NCBI GenBank assembly: GCA_026709265.1 | Contig: JAPOTI010000033.1 | Location: 1-49,597, forward strand | DNA length: 49,597 nt | Direction of reading: 5' to 3' | From: Paracoccaceae bacterium | GTDB taxonomy: Bacteria; Pseudomonadota; Alphaproteobacteria; Rhodobacterales; Rhodobacteraceae | Shown: positions 18,050 through 25,993 of the stretch, piece after piece | How positions within the stretch are numbered: the first letter of the stretch is position 1 | How the letters are laid out: the number at the start of each line of letters is the position of its first letter | Notes under the pieces: generated by a model | Seen by the model: the letters and a program-made list of their open reading frames with translations, nothing else | Database searches by the model: none | Told to the model about the DNA's origin: nothing | Translations under genes and position numbers: made by a program

Positions 18050-18847
18050 TCATGGTGTAACAGCCAGTTTGTTTCTGAGAGCCAGTTCGTTTTCATCAAC
18101 GACAGGGACGGCACCAATAAGGCTGCGCGTGTAACCGTCCTGCGGATAGGAAAAAATCTGTTCTGTTGTTCCGAGTTCAACCAGCTTGCCGGATTGGAAC
18201 ACGGCCACACGATCTGCGATGTTGCGCACAACGGCGAGATCATGCGTGATAAAGATGTAGGCGAGTCCCCGATCTTCACGCAATTGATTGAGCAAACGCA
18301 AGATACGGGCCTGCACGAGGACATCCAATGCTGATGTCGGTTCGTCAAGAACCAGAAGACGCGGATGACACGCAAGCGCACGGGCGATCCCGACACGCTG
18401 GCGCTGCCCGCCAGAGAGCGAGGAGGGTGCACGGGTGCGCATGTCGCCGGGTATACCAACGGCTTCCAGGGCGCGTTCGACGGTCTTCCAGCGGTTTGCG
18501 CGGTCCCCGATCCGATGTGTATCGAGCACCAGGCGTACAGATGCGCCGATGGTTCGTTTGGGGTTCAGCGACGATAACGGATTCTGCTGTACGAGTTGAA
18601 TGGCCTGCCTGTCGCGTGCACTGCGTCGTGGCTGAAGAGGCTTGCCATCAAAGATGATTTCGCCCGATGTGGCGGCGAGCAGCCCGAGAAGCATGTTGGC
18701 AAACGTCGTTTTTCCTGATCCGCTTTCGCCAACGATCGCGAGACATTCACCTTCTCCTGCCGACAAGCTGACATCACGGACGGCATGAATCGGACCTCTC
18801 CCCGTATCGAAGGTCTTGGACAGATTCTTGACAGTCAGGAGTGTCAC
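18050..18847 (-). CDS. Dipeptide/oligopeptide ABC importer ATPase (DppF/OppF-like)
   Basis: A 265-residue ATPase with Walker A GESGSGKTT (near residue 39), the LVQQNPLSSLNPKRTI segment characteristic of OppF/DppF proteins, signature LSGGQRQRVGIARAL and Walker B LLVLDEPTSALDV. It lacks the longer C-terminal cysteine-rich oligopeptide domain seen in some OppF proteins. It is coupled by ATGA overlap to the OppD-like gene upstream, and both serve the importer encoded at 19710-23198. Confidence 0.93.
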   Translation of the reverse strand: MTLLTVKNLSKTFDTGRGPIHAVRDVSLSAGEGECLAIVGESGSGKTTFANMLLGLLAATSGEIIFDGKPLQPRRSARDRQAIQLVQQNPLSSLNPKRTIGASVRLVLDTHRIGDRANRWKTVERALEAVGIPGDMRTRAPSSLSGGQRQRVGIARALACHPRLLVLDEPTSALDVLVQARILRLLNQLREDRGLAYIFITHDLAVVRNIADRVAVFQSGKLVELGTTEQIFSYPQDGYTRSLIGAVPVVDENELALRNKLAVTP

Positions 18848-19713
18848 AATGTGCCACCATGGCTGACCGGGGGTGCCAGAAAGGTGTCACTGATCTCGGG
18901 GAGGTCAGGCAGTCCCGAACCGGTGATGCGTGGAACCGCTGCCATCAAGGCTTGGGTATACGGGTGAAGTGGACCCGCGAACAGTGATCCGGTTGATCCG
19001 TATTCGACGATGCGACCACGATAAATCACATAGACGCGATCCGCGAATTCCCGCATCACGCCAAGATTGTGTGAAATAAACAGGACGGCGGTTTGGTGAT
19101 TGTCCACCAGATGGTGCATCAGACTCAGGGTTTGTGCCTGTACAGAGACATCCAGCGCCGTCCCGGGCTCATCGGCGAGCAGGAGTTTGGGGCGATTGGC
19201 AAGTGCCATGGCAATCATGACTCTCTGGTTCATACCCCCCGAAAGCTGAAAGGGATAAGCCTCCAAGACCCTCAAGGGATCAGGAATACGCACCTCTTCC
19301 AGCAGGGATATCATTCGTTCATCACAATCTCCGCGTGACAGATCGGCTGTCCTGCGGCGCAGCACTTCCACAAATTGGCTTCTGATCGTATAGGTGGGAT
19401 TGAGCGATGACGTCGGATCCTGGAAAATCATCGACATGTCTGTCCCGCGCAGTGCGGCGCGCTCAGCCTTGCGCATGGCATTGATGTCGCGACCCTCAAA
19501 CCAGACCTCACCGCCGATTTCAGCTGTCGCTGTCTCTTGAAGCAGACCCAGGATAATTCGTGCTGTGACGGATTTGCCGGAACCGCTTTCGCCAACAAGC
19601 GCGACCTTTTCGCCTTTGGCGATCGACAGCGAAATTCCGTGAAGCACCGGTGTGTGTTGAAACAGGTTCTTGAATGCGAGAGTCAGGCTGTTGATGGCAA
19701 GAAGGGGGGTCAT
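18844..19713 (-). CDS. Dipeptide/oligopeptide ABC importer ATPase (DppD/OppD-like)
   Basis: A 289-residue ATPase. The start at 19713 overlaps the permease stop by 4 bp and gives MTPLLAINSLTLAFKN; longer readings enter the permease gene. Walker A is GESGSGKSVT, the DppD-type segment MIFQDPTSSLNPTYTI follows, then LSGGMNQRVMIAMALANRP and Walker B LLLADEPGTALDV, where the usual DEPTTALDV has G for T. The C-terminus includes the HPYTQALMAAVP segment of oligopeptide transporters. It pairs with the DppF-like ATPase. Confidence 0.93.
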   Translation of the reverse strand: MTPLLAINSLTLAFKNLFQHTPVLHGISLSIAKGEKVALVGESGSGKSVTARIILGLLQETATAEIGGEVWFEGRDINAMRKAERAALRGTDMSMIFQDPTSSLNPTYTIRSQFVEVLRRRTADLSRGDCDERMISLLEEVRIPDPLRVLEAYPFQLSGGMNQRVMIAMALANRPKLLLADEPGTALDVSVQAQTLSLMHHLVDNHQTAVLFISHNLGVMREFADRVYVIYRGRIVEYGSTGSLFAGPLHPYTQALMAAVPRITGSGLPDLPEISDTFLAPPVSHGGTL

Positions 19714-20543
19714 TCGTCGACTCCGAGCAGGTCGCGCAACCCATCTCCCAAAAGGTTGAATCCGAATACGGCAACCAGAATCGCAAGTCCGGGAAAGACT
19801 GTGAGCCACCAACTGTCGGGAAGATAACGTGCGCCTTCGGCGACCATTGAGCCCAGATCGGGTGTGGGCGGTTGCACGCCCAATCCAAGAAAGGACAAAG
19901 ACGAGGCAATGATGATCACGAAGCCCATATCCAGGGTCATCTTGGTGATGATGGCGGGGAGGCAATTGGGCAGGATTTCGCGGAATGTGATATGTGCGGT
20001 TGAGGCACCGATCACCTCAGCGGCGAGGACATAGCCTTCTTCCCGCTCACTGCGTGCAAGAGAATAGACGAGGCGGGCGTACCAAGGCCACCACATCACG
20101 GTGACAGCGAGCATGGCATTGGTCAATGTCGGTTCCAGAACACCCATCATGGCAATGGCCAGAACCAGTGGGGGAATGGAGAGGAACACGTCCACGATCC
20201 GCATCAGAATTGTTTCAACCCAACCTCCCATATAACCAGCCAGAAGCCCCACCAGGGTCCCGACCGGCGGTGCAATGGCAAGGACCACCAGGCTCAGGAA
20301 GAGAGAAATCTGATAAGCGTACAGGATTCGACTCAAAATGTCGCGTCCGACCAGATCGGTCCCCATCCAGTTGCGCGCGGTCGGGCCCTGATTGGCATAA
20401 ACAAAATCGACGACAGCACCATTATGGCTCGGGAATGGCGAAATCCAGGGGGCCAAAGCCGCCGCAAGAACAACGAGCGCCACCAGAATCAGGCCAAGCA
20501 AGGACAGCGGGTTTTGTCCGACAATCCTGAGGGTGCGTATCAT
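19710..20543 (-). CDS. Dipeptide/oligopeptide ABC importer permease (DppC/OppC-like)
   Basis: A 277-residue inner-membrane permease with an N-terminal OppC-type segment (MIRTLRIVGQNPLSLLGLI), the GPTARNWMGTDLVGRDILSRILY motif, and about six transmembrane helices. The EAA-type loop is EVIGASTAHITFREILPNCLP. Both ends overlap neighbouring genes by 4 bp. Confidence 0.94.
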   Translation of the reverse strand: MIRTLRIVGQNPLSLLGLILVALVVLAAALAPWISPFPSHNGAVVDFVYANQGPTARNWMGTDLVGRDILSRILYAYQISLFLSLVVLAIAPPVGTLVGLLAGYMGGWVETILMRIVDVFLSIPPLVLAIAMMGVLEPTLTNAMLAVTVMWWPWYARLVYSLARSEREEGYVLAAEVIGASTAHITFREILPNCLPAIITKMTLDMGFVIIIASSLSFLGLGVQPPTPDLGSMVAEGARYLPDSWWLTVFPGLAILVAVFGFNLLGDGLRDLLGVDE

Positions 20544-21604
20544 GCGTCGACACGTGTCGAGTAGCGAATGCGCGGGTTCAGGAAGGCGATCAGGAGATCG
20601 ACCAGAATGTTCACGATGAGAAACGTAATGGCAATGACCAGTACGGTTCCCATGATGGCATTGAGATCCTTACGGAGGATGACGGCGACTCCATATCGGC
20701 TGAGTCCCGGCCAGGCAAAAACCGCTTCAACAAGAAAGGCATTTCCCAGCATTGCTGCGAAATCCAACCCGATAATGGTGAGTGACGGGATCAGAGAGGG
20801 TTTGAATACGTATATCCGGGCGATTCGGGACGGGAAGAAGCCATAAGCTTGCGCCATCTCGATAAAGGGCTTTTCGTATGTTTCAACCATGTTGGCGCGC
20901 GTCAAACGCGCCGCCTGGCCAATACCGGATAGAGAAAGCGCAACAGCAGGGAGAACCAGGTGGCTGAACGCGTCCTGAAAAGCCACAAGATTGCCAGCGA
21001 TCAGTGTGTCGATAGTCATGAATCCAGTGACGCGGTCAATTTCATAAATGTCCGAAATCCGCCCCGCGATTGGAAATAATGGCAAGTAGAATGCAAAGAG
21101 AAGCATCAATATGACCGCCCAGACGAAACTGGGTGCCGAGACGGTCAGCAAGGCAAAGATGCGGACGGCGTTGTCTGGCCATCGCCCATGATAGCGTGCC
21201 GCCAGAATTCCCAGAGGCAGGCCAAGCCCCACCATGATAATTCCTGCGGCGAAAACCAGTTCGAGCGTTGCGGGCAGGAATTGTACAATATCGACGGTGA
21301 CAGGACGGTTGGTATAGAGGGATTTTCCGAGATCACCGCGGGTCACATCCAATACAAAGAACCCGTATTGCACGACGATCGGATCGTCCAGATGCATTGC
21401 CGCCCGCAATGAAGCCACCTGTTCCGGTGCTGCATTCGGGCCAAGTGCAATCCGTGCAGGGTCTCCGGGGATCACGCGTGCGATCACAAAGATCAGCATT
21501 GAGACCCCGATCAGGACGATAAATGAAATTCCGAGCCGCTGCAGGAGCAGCCTGATAAGTGGTGAGTTCAGTATATGTTGCCCGAGAAAAGAGCCGGGCC
21601 GCAT
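20540..21604 (-). CDS. Dipeptide/oligopeptide ABC importer permease (DppB/OppB-like)
   Basis: A 354-residue permease with IARVIPGDPARIALGPNAAPEQVASLR near the N-terminus, typical of OppB/DppB, and about six membrane helices. The EAA loop is EMAQAYGFFPSRIARIYVFKPSLIPSLT. The only reasonable ATG is at 21604. It lacks a visible Shine-Dalgarno and lies exactly in the loop of an 8-bp GC stem, an arrangement likely to limit translation or transcription of the permease relative to the binding protein. The first about 20 residues are longer than usual for the family. Confidence 0.9.
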   Translation of the reverse strand: MRPGSFLGQHILNSPLIRLLLQRLGISFIVLIGVSMLIFVIARVIPGDPARIALGPNAAPEQVASLRAAMHLDDPIVVQYGFFVLDVTRGDLGKSLYTNRPVTVDIVQFLPATLELVFAAGIIMVGLGLPLGILAARYHGRWPDNAVRIFALLTVSAPSFVWAVILMLLFAFYLPLFPIAGRISDIYEIDRVTGFMTIDTLIAGNLVAFQDAFSHLVLPAVALSLSGIGQAARLTRANMVETYEKPFIEMAQAYGFFPSRIARIYVFKPSLIPSLTIIGLDFAAMLGNAFLVEAVFAWPGLSRYGVAVILRKDLNAIMGTVLVIAITFLIVNILVDLLIAFLNPRIRYSTRVDA

Positions 21605-21612
21605 GGCCCGGC
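21593..21612 (-). terminator. Terminator-like hairpin over the permease start codon
   Basis: On the minus strand GCCGGGCC and GGCCCGGC form a perfect 8-bp stem with a 4-nt loop made of the start codon ATG plus one base. The transcript continues TCTTTTCTC, a U-rich tail. It lies just after the binding-protein stop codon (21630). This looks like an attenuating hairpin that lowers expression of the downstream permease and enzyme genes. Confidence 0.65.
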
Positions 21613-21629
21613 AGGTTGCAGTGAGTGAT

Positions 21630-23198
21630 TTAGTCGTCCACGACTTCCATCAGACGGAAGCTAAAGCCCATACCATCGAGACCGAACGCCTGCGACGGAT
21701 CGCTGATCGCCGGAGCGTTGACGCGGTTGGATGCTGCAAAAATCGACTGGCGATCAAATCCGTAAATCGTCGGCGCCAAATCCATCAGGCGCGTGTTCAA
21801 TTTCGAATAGGCAGTTTCGCGCGCGGCCTCGGTTGTCGCCGTGCGACCTTCTTCGAGATAGGCGTCAACCTCAGCGTCATTCAAGTTTTCAGGCGACTGC
21901 CAGGTGCCGGCACTGGTGGAATGATACATGCCATAGAGCAGCGTGTCGGGATCGCCGGTCACGGCATTCACGAATATCTGGCTGAAATGCGGCGTGTTTT
22001 CCGGGTTTGAAACCTGTTCCGAGAAAAGGGCCCAGGGGAGCTTGATGATTTCGGATTGGACGCCCAACTGGGCAAGATTGGACTGGAAGAGAAGTGCGAA
22101 ACGCTCCTCAAGCGGAACTTCTGCGATCCAGGACACTTCCAGACTGATCTCTGCCGGATCATAGGCACAGGTGGCCAGATATTCCCTTGCCTTCTCCATG
22201 TTTTGTGTCTGGACCCTTTCGGGACCGTTCGCACCGAACATTCCAACCGGGATTGCACCAGTCGCGGGACTGCCAGCTGAAACATCATCGGTGATTGCAA
22301 TCATCTGAATGGCGGTGTCGTAGTCAAATGCTGCGGCAAAGGCACGGCGGCAATTCACATCGTCGAGTGGCGGTTTCGTCGTGTTCATCTTCAGATAAAA
22401 CGCACCTGTGCCAGTTTCCGAGAAAAGCTGCGCACCGTCTTCGGATAGTGCCCGCACAACTTCAGGGGGCAGCCACTGACTGGCGATGTCGTGTTCGCCC
22501 CGCGCGATCAGCGTGCGCACCGTCGCCGCTTCCAGGCCATATCGTAGCCGTACCGTATCCGGCGCTGCTTCAGCGACACCGAGGAAGTAGTTGTCATTCT
22601 TGGTCATGACGGTTTCTTCCTGTGGATTGTGCGATGTCACGATATAGGCCCCAGTGCCCGCACCGTTGGAACTGAGAAAGGTTTCACCCCATTCTTCATT
22701 GCCCTTGTTGTCCTCGACCAGTGCCTTGTCGACGATTGGCAGGCGCACGAGTGCAGCAATGAATGGGGAATACGGCGTCTCAAGGGTAAAACTGACTGTC
22801 AGGCTGTCAACCGCCGTGGCCGTGACTCCCCGGAACAGGTAGGAATACCCTGCACCAAGAGCTGTCATACGTTCGACAGAATAAACAACGTCCTCGGCAC
22901 GCAAAGGGTTACCGGACTGGAAAGCAACATCGTCGCGAAGATTGAAAGTGTAGGTTGCACCATCAATCTCCCAGTTGCTCGCGAGATGGGGAACGTGCCC
23001 GGCCCCGCCCTGTCGTGGCAGGACCAGTGTGTCATAGACATTGAACATTAAAATGGAGTCCGCATAATCGGATGCTTTGGCAGGGTCCAATTCGCCGACT
23101 GCCACCTCATCAAGACGAAGTGTACCACCGGCATATGCCGACGGTGTAAAAGCAATTGCAGCGAGCAGACCTGCGGCCAGCCATGTCTTGGTTTTCAT
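21630..23198 (-). CDS. ABC importer substrate-binding protein, dipeptide/oligopeptide type (SBP_bac_5)
   Basis: A 522-residue periplasmic binding protein of the DppA/OppA class. The ATG at 23198 overlaps the regulator stop, has AGGAAAGGA upstream and gives a signal peptide MKTKTWLAAGLLAAIAFTPSAYA. The mature protein begins GGTLRLDEVAVGELDPAKASDYADS and contains SNWEIDGATYTFNLRDDVAFQSGNPLRAEDVVYSVERM, typical of the family. Members bind peptides, but also nickel, opines and other modified amino acids. With HyuAB, racemases and an M24 enzyme downstream, the ligand is probably a cyclic or modified dipeptide-like compound. Confidence 0.92.
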   Translation of the reverse strand: MKTKTWLAAGLLAAIAFTPSAYAGGTLRLDEVAVGELDPAKASDYADSILMFNVYDTLVLPRQGGAGHVPHLASNWEIDGATYTFNLRDDVAFQSGNPLRAEDVVYSVERMTALGAGYSYLFRGVTATAVDSLTVSFTLETPYSPFIAALVRLPIVDKALVEDNKGNEEWGETFLSSNGAGTGAYIVTSHNPQEETVMTKNDNYFLGVAEAAPDTVRLRYGLEAATVRTLIARGEHDIASQWLPPEVVRALSEDGAQLFSETGTGAFYLKMNTTKPPLDDVNCRRAFAAAFDYDTAIQMIAITDDVSAGSPATGAIPVGMFGANGPERVQTQNMEKAREYLATCAYDPAEISLEVSWIAEVPLEERFALLFQSNLAQLGVQSEIIKLPWALFSEQVSNPENTPHFSQIFVNAVTGDPDTLLYGMYHSTSAGTWQSPENLNDAEVDAYLEEGRTATTEAARETAYSKLNTRLMDLAPTIYGFDRQSIFAASNRVNAPAISDPSQAFGLDGMGFSFRLMEVVDD

Positions 23199-23842
23199 GA
23201 TTTTTCCTTTCCTAAAGGTTGATTCCTGTCTGCGTCTTCGGCCGTCTTTTTGTGGATTGGGACGGGCTTGTCGCCGAAGACATCCATCGTACCAGCCCAT
23301 AAAATCGATGCGATATCCGTCGAATGGTTCCACGTTGAATGTTTCCGTGAACTGTCAAAATGGATGGAGTCGCCCTGCCGCAGCACAGAGCAATGCCCTT
23401 CAATCTCGACGGTAATTTCCCCGGCCAGGAGAAAAAACATTTCTTCACCCTTGTGACTCATCGGTTCACTTCGATGACCCGGAGGTTCATGCAAGATAAC
23501 AGAATGCAGACGAGATCCCGGAAAGGTCGTTGAAATGCGTTCGTAGGTCACCTCGGCGCCGGGAACAGAGTAACTCACGCGTTTCGACCGACGCGACATG
23601 TCTTTTGGCTCCGGTGTTTCCAGAAATGCCGTCATTGGGAGGCCGAGCACTTCTGAAATATTCGCCAAGGATGCGAGCGAAGGAGCTGTAAGGCCGCGTT
23701 CTACCTGGCTGATGAACCCAACAGAGAGGCCGGCCGCGTCCGCGATAGACTGCATGGTCAATTTCAGCTCGATTCGGCGCGTGCGAATGGCCGCACCAAG
23801 AGCTTTTGATGCTTCACGAAATTGCGGTGCCCTTTTTAGCAT
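23195..23842 (-). CDS. XRE-family transcriptional regulator with C-terminal cupin domain
   Basis: A 215-residue regulator. An N-terminal helix-turn-helix (about 12-67: LGAAIRTRRIELKLTMQSIADAAGLSVGFISQVERG) is followed by a cupin_2 fold (about 125-195: ILHEPPGHRSEPMSHKGEEMFFLLAGEITVEIEG). Such proteins often sense the small molecule whose catabolism they control. It is the first gene of the 12-gene minus operon and its stop overlaps the binding-protein start by 4 bp, so it probably autoregulates the whole operon. Confidence 0.92.
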   Translation of the reverse strand: MLKRAPQFREASKALGAAIRTRRIELKLTMQSIADAAGLSVGFISQVERGLTAPSLASLANISEVLGLPMTAFLETPEPKDMSRRSKRVSYSVPGAEVTYERISTTFPGSRLHSVILHEPPGHRSEPMSHKGEEMFFLLAGEITVEIEGHCSVLRQGDSIHFDSSRKHSTWNHSTDIASILWAGTMDVFGDKPVPIHKKTAEDADRNQPLGKEKS

Positions 23843-23882
23843 AGGTAAAATCTATCATCCCAATATGTTCGAATCAAGACAT

Positions 23883-23938
23883 TTTTCATTCCGGCACCGC
23901 GTGTGGAGGTGATGGGTCTGTGACGGATTTTCATTCCG
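23883..23938. repeat. 11-bp direct repeat upstream of the XRE-cupin regulator
   Basis: TTTTCATTCCG occurs at 23883-23893 and again at 23928-23938, 45 bp apart, upstream of the regulator gene. On the minus strand a possible promoter (TTGATT, 17 bp, TAGATT) lies between the first copy and the start codon. The two copies could be operator half-sites for the regulator. A small GCCAT/ATGGC hairpin at 23969-23982 lies further out. Confidence 0.35.
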
Positions 23939-24143
23939 CGCAACCTGATAATCATGGGTTGATCAATCGCCATGAAAATGGCTGATGCCCCTGACCATTC
24001 CATTCATGCGTCCAGATCGGTAAAGACACGAACAGATGGCAAGACGCACATCCTTGTAACCTTGGATGGCAAACAATGGGGTGAATGATGCCGCACAGCC
24101 GCGCGATGACCAGCCTGCGCACCGTATCGGAGATGAGTCCGAC

Positions 24144-24656
24144 ATGACGTTTCTTGATCATTCCATCGCATGGCAGCGTGGCGAGGCGTTTGAGATGATG
24201 GTGCTCGCGGGCGCCGGCGGTGTTGTCTTGATCCTGGCCGTGGGTCTCTGGCGGTCTGCGCCCACGGCGTTGGGGCAGGCATTGGCGCTTCCTCTGGTGG
24301 TGGTTGCTTTGATTTTTCTTGCAGCAGGTGTGTTGGGATCTCTTGGAACAACTGAAAGGCTGGCTGCCTTTTCTGCCGCCTTTGAGGCGGATCCGGTAGC
24401 TTTTGTTCAGGCAGAGAAAGCGCGGGTTGAGGCATTTCAGCGACTCTATACTTATACGATCATCGGTGCGGCCGGCGCTTTCACCGGCGCTGTGATGATC
24501 TTTGTATTCTCAGAACATCCCCTGCTGCGGGCGATTGCCGTCAGCCTTGCCTTTATCGGTTTGACAGGACTTGTGGTGGATATGTTCTCGAAGGAACGGG
24601 CAGACCGCTATTCTGCGGCGATCCAGTCTGAACTGGCCCGCACAGAGCTGCCCTGA
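24144..24656 (+). CDS. Hypothetical four-helix inner-membrane protein
   Basis: A 170-residue protein I do not recognise. From the ATG at 24144 (weak GGAG upstream) it reads MTFLDHSIAWQRGEAFE, then shows four hydrophobic segments: two near residues 20-70, and two near 100-145 after a charged, amphipathic middle stretch (TTERLAAFSAAFEADPVAFVQAEKARVEAFQRLYTY). It ends in a short cytosolic-looking tail. An in-frame ATG at 24066 would add 26 polar residues and is less convincing. It has no operon partner; neighbours point the other way. Confidence 0.65.
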   Translation: MTFLDHSIAWQRGEAFEMMVLAGAGGVVLILAVGLWRSAPTALGQALALPLVVVALIFLAAGVLGSLGTTERLAAFSAAFEADPVAFVQAEKARVEAFQRLYTYTIIGAAGAFTGAVMIFVFSEHPLLRAIAVSLAFIGLTGLVVDMFSKERADRYSAAIQSELARTELP

Positions 24657-24872
24657 GACGCCTGCAGTCGAGAACAGGTCTCTGGCGGGTTGAGAGCCGG
24701 CTGCTGCAAATCTTACGGACACTCACTGATTCTCAACATGCTGACAGTCTGCCCGTGTTCATTTGTGTATGTGCTTTTGAGACGACGTATCCAGCTGTTG
24801 GGATGTCAGTGCGTGCAGCGACATGACGAGGCGTGTGCCCGTCAGGAGAATATTCAATTCATCGCGGCGAGA

Positions 24873-25289
24873 TCAGGAGGGCCAGCGGATCAGGACACCA
24901 ATGATCACCACGGCAGCGACCCACAGGCCGATCTGCCAGCGCAAATTATCCTTGTCACGTTGTGCCAATTCTTTGTCACGTTGTGCCAGCTCTTGGGCGC
25001 GGTCTGCATCACGTTGCGCCAGTTCTTGGGCGCGGTCTGCATCACGTTGCGCCAGTTCTTTGTCACGTTGTGCCAGTTCTTTGTCACGTTGTGCCAATTC
25101 TTTGGCGCGATCTGCATCACGTTGCGCCATATCAGCACGAAAACCTTCAAGAACTCCGCGAAAATCGGATTGGGTTGCCTTGAATTCAGCGCGCATCGTC
25201 GTCATCTCCGCTTTCGTTGCCGTCACCTCGCCTTCCAGTTTTCCCTTCAGCTCGGCGAGTTCCAGCGCAATTTCCCTCTCATCTTTCAT
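24873..25289 (-). CDS. Tail-anchored coiled-coil protein built from 7- and 11-residue repeats
   Basis: A 138-residue protein of unknown function. Residues 1-55 form a charged helix (MKDEREIALELAELKGKLEGEV). Residues about 55-118 consist of repeats of AQRDKEL (7 residues) and AQRDADRAQEL (11 residues). A single C-terminal membrane segment (WQIGLWVAAVVIIGVLIRW) ends the protein. Mixed heptad/hendecad phasing predicts a long, nearly straight coiled coil anchored in the membrane by its tail. It resembles DUF1640-like or other small coiled-coil membrane proteins in architecture only. No clear ribosome site is visible upstream. Confidence 0.7.
   Translation of the reverse strand: MKDEREIALELAELKGKLEGEVTATKAEMTTMRAEFKATQSDFRGVLEGFRADMAQRDADRAKELAQRDKELAQRDKELAQRDADRAQELAQRDADRAQELAQRDKELAQRDKDNLRWQIGLWVAAVVIIGVLIRWPS
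24956..25132. repeat. Tandem array of 21-bp and 33-bp modules
   Basis: Reading the plus strand, modules all beginning CACGTTG follow head to tail: 21 bp (24956-24976), 33 bp (24977-25009), 33 bp (25010-25042), 21 bp (25043-25063), 21 bp (25064-25084), 33 bp (25085-25117), then a diverged partial copy. The 33-bp module is the 21-bp one plus a 12-bp insert coding ADRA. All units are multiples of three and stay in frame with the coiled-coil gene. Copies are nearly identical, so the array should be prone to slippage. Confidence 0.9.
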
Positions 25290-25732
25290 GACGACATGTT
25301 AAGCATCTGGCGGCGACTCGTCAAATGTCCAACGTCATCCGGGTGTCTTGATCCGTCACTCGCGGAGGAGCTTGAAGCGTAGGAGGGGCGGCCGCATTGC
25401 TGTTGCGGGGACCCATGTGTTCCTTTGGTAGATCGCCGACGGCGAACGACATCTTGGTGAACGGGGCTTCGACCCGGGAGATCCCTGTTGTCTCAGTTGA
25501 TCCCGTATTCGATTGTTTCGGTGTCAGGTGCCTTTGGTGAAGGATTGCAGCATTGCCTTCGAATGGTCGCTGAAGTCAATGTGGAATTGCACAGAATTTT
25601 ATGTCTCCAACCCCCGCGGGGATCGGAGACAGCATCCGCCTCCACCCAGAATTCTCCCCCTGACTGGCACGGATTCTCAGGTTGATCGACACGCCACACT
25701 CTTGGGATGGGACGTTGGCTTCATTGCAATGA
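25290..25732. other. Intergenic stretch without recognised genes
   Basis: Between the coiled-coil gene and the small gene at 25733 I find only short open frames in conflicting frames with no family resemblance, ribosome site or repeats. No tRNA fold or clear terminator was found. Confidence 0.5.
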
Positions 25733-25993
25733 TCATGGTTGTTCGCTCAACATTTCGATGTCGGCACGGTCAACATCACTGAGAGGTTTGGCAATCCGCC
25801 AATCCCGCATCGACCCATCGGTCTCCAGTGCCGTGATCACTGTCTCAACTGGCGGACAATCCGGCTCATGGCAGCGCAGCTCCGCCACAGCGAGCGTTGA
25901 ACTTTCAGTCAGAGCAAACCGTTCCGCAATGAGCATCTTGATCCGACGCACAGCGGTCGGATCAGGACGATTGCGATCAAACAATCCGCTCAT
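25733..25993 (-). CDS. Small conserved-looking protein at the end of the zur-cobW operon
   Basis: An 86-residue protein that I cannot name. I start it at the ATG at 25993, overlapping the WD40 gene by 17 bp, giving [20 protein letters not shown]. It has a soluble alpha/beta character and a short Cys/His stretch RCHEPDCPPVE that could bind metal. It is the last gene of a Zur, CobW, WD40 operon, so a role in zinc handling is likely. It may act as a partner or client of the CobW chaperone, but this is inference from position. Confidence 0.7.
   Translation of the reverse strand: MSGLFDRNRPDPTAVRRIKMLIAERFALTESSTLAVAELRCHEPDCPPVETVITALETDGSMRDWRIAKPLSDVDRADIEMLSEQP

Noticed and set aside
17923-18459. 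Long upstream extension of the minus-strand hyuA frame
   Set aside because: It runs through the DppF-like gene in another frame and has no HyuA-like sequence before MPNSNLRV.
24956-25132. CRISPR array
   Set aside because: Repeats are directly adjacent, in frame and without unique spacers; they are protein-coding modules.
24690-25382. 230-residue plus-strand frame across the repeat array
   Set aside because: Its repetitive Cys/Leu-rich sequence is only the antisense translation of the coiled-coil modules, whose charged heptads make sense on the minus strand.
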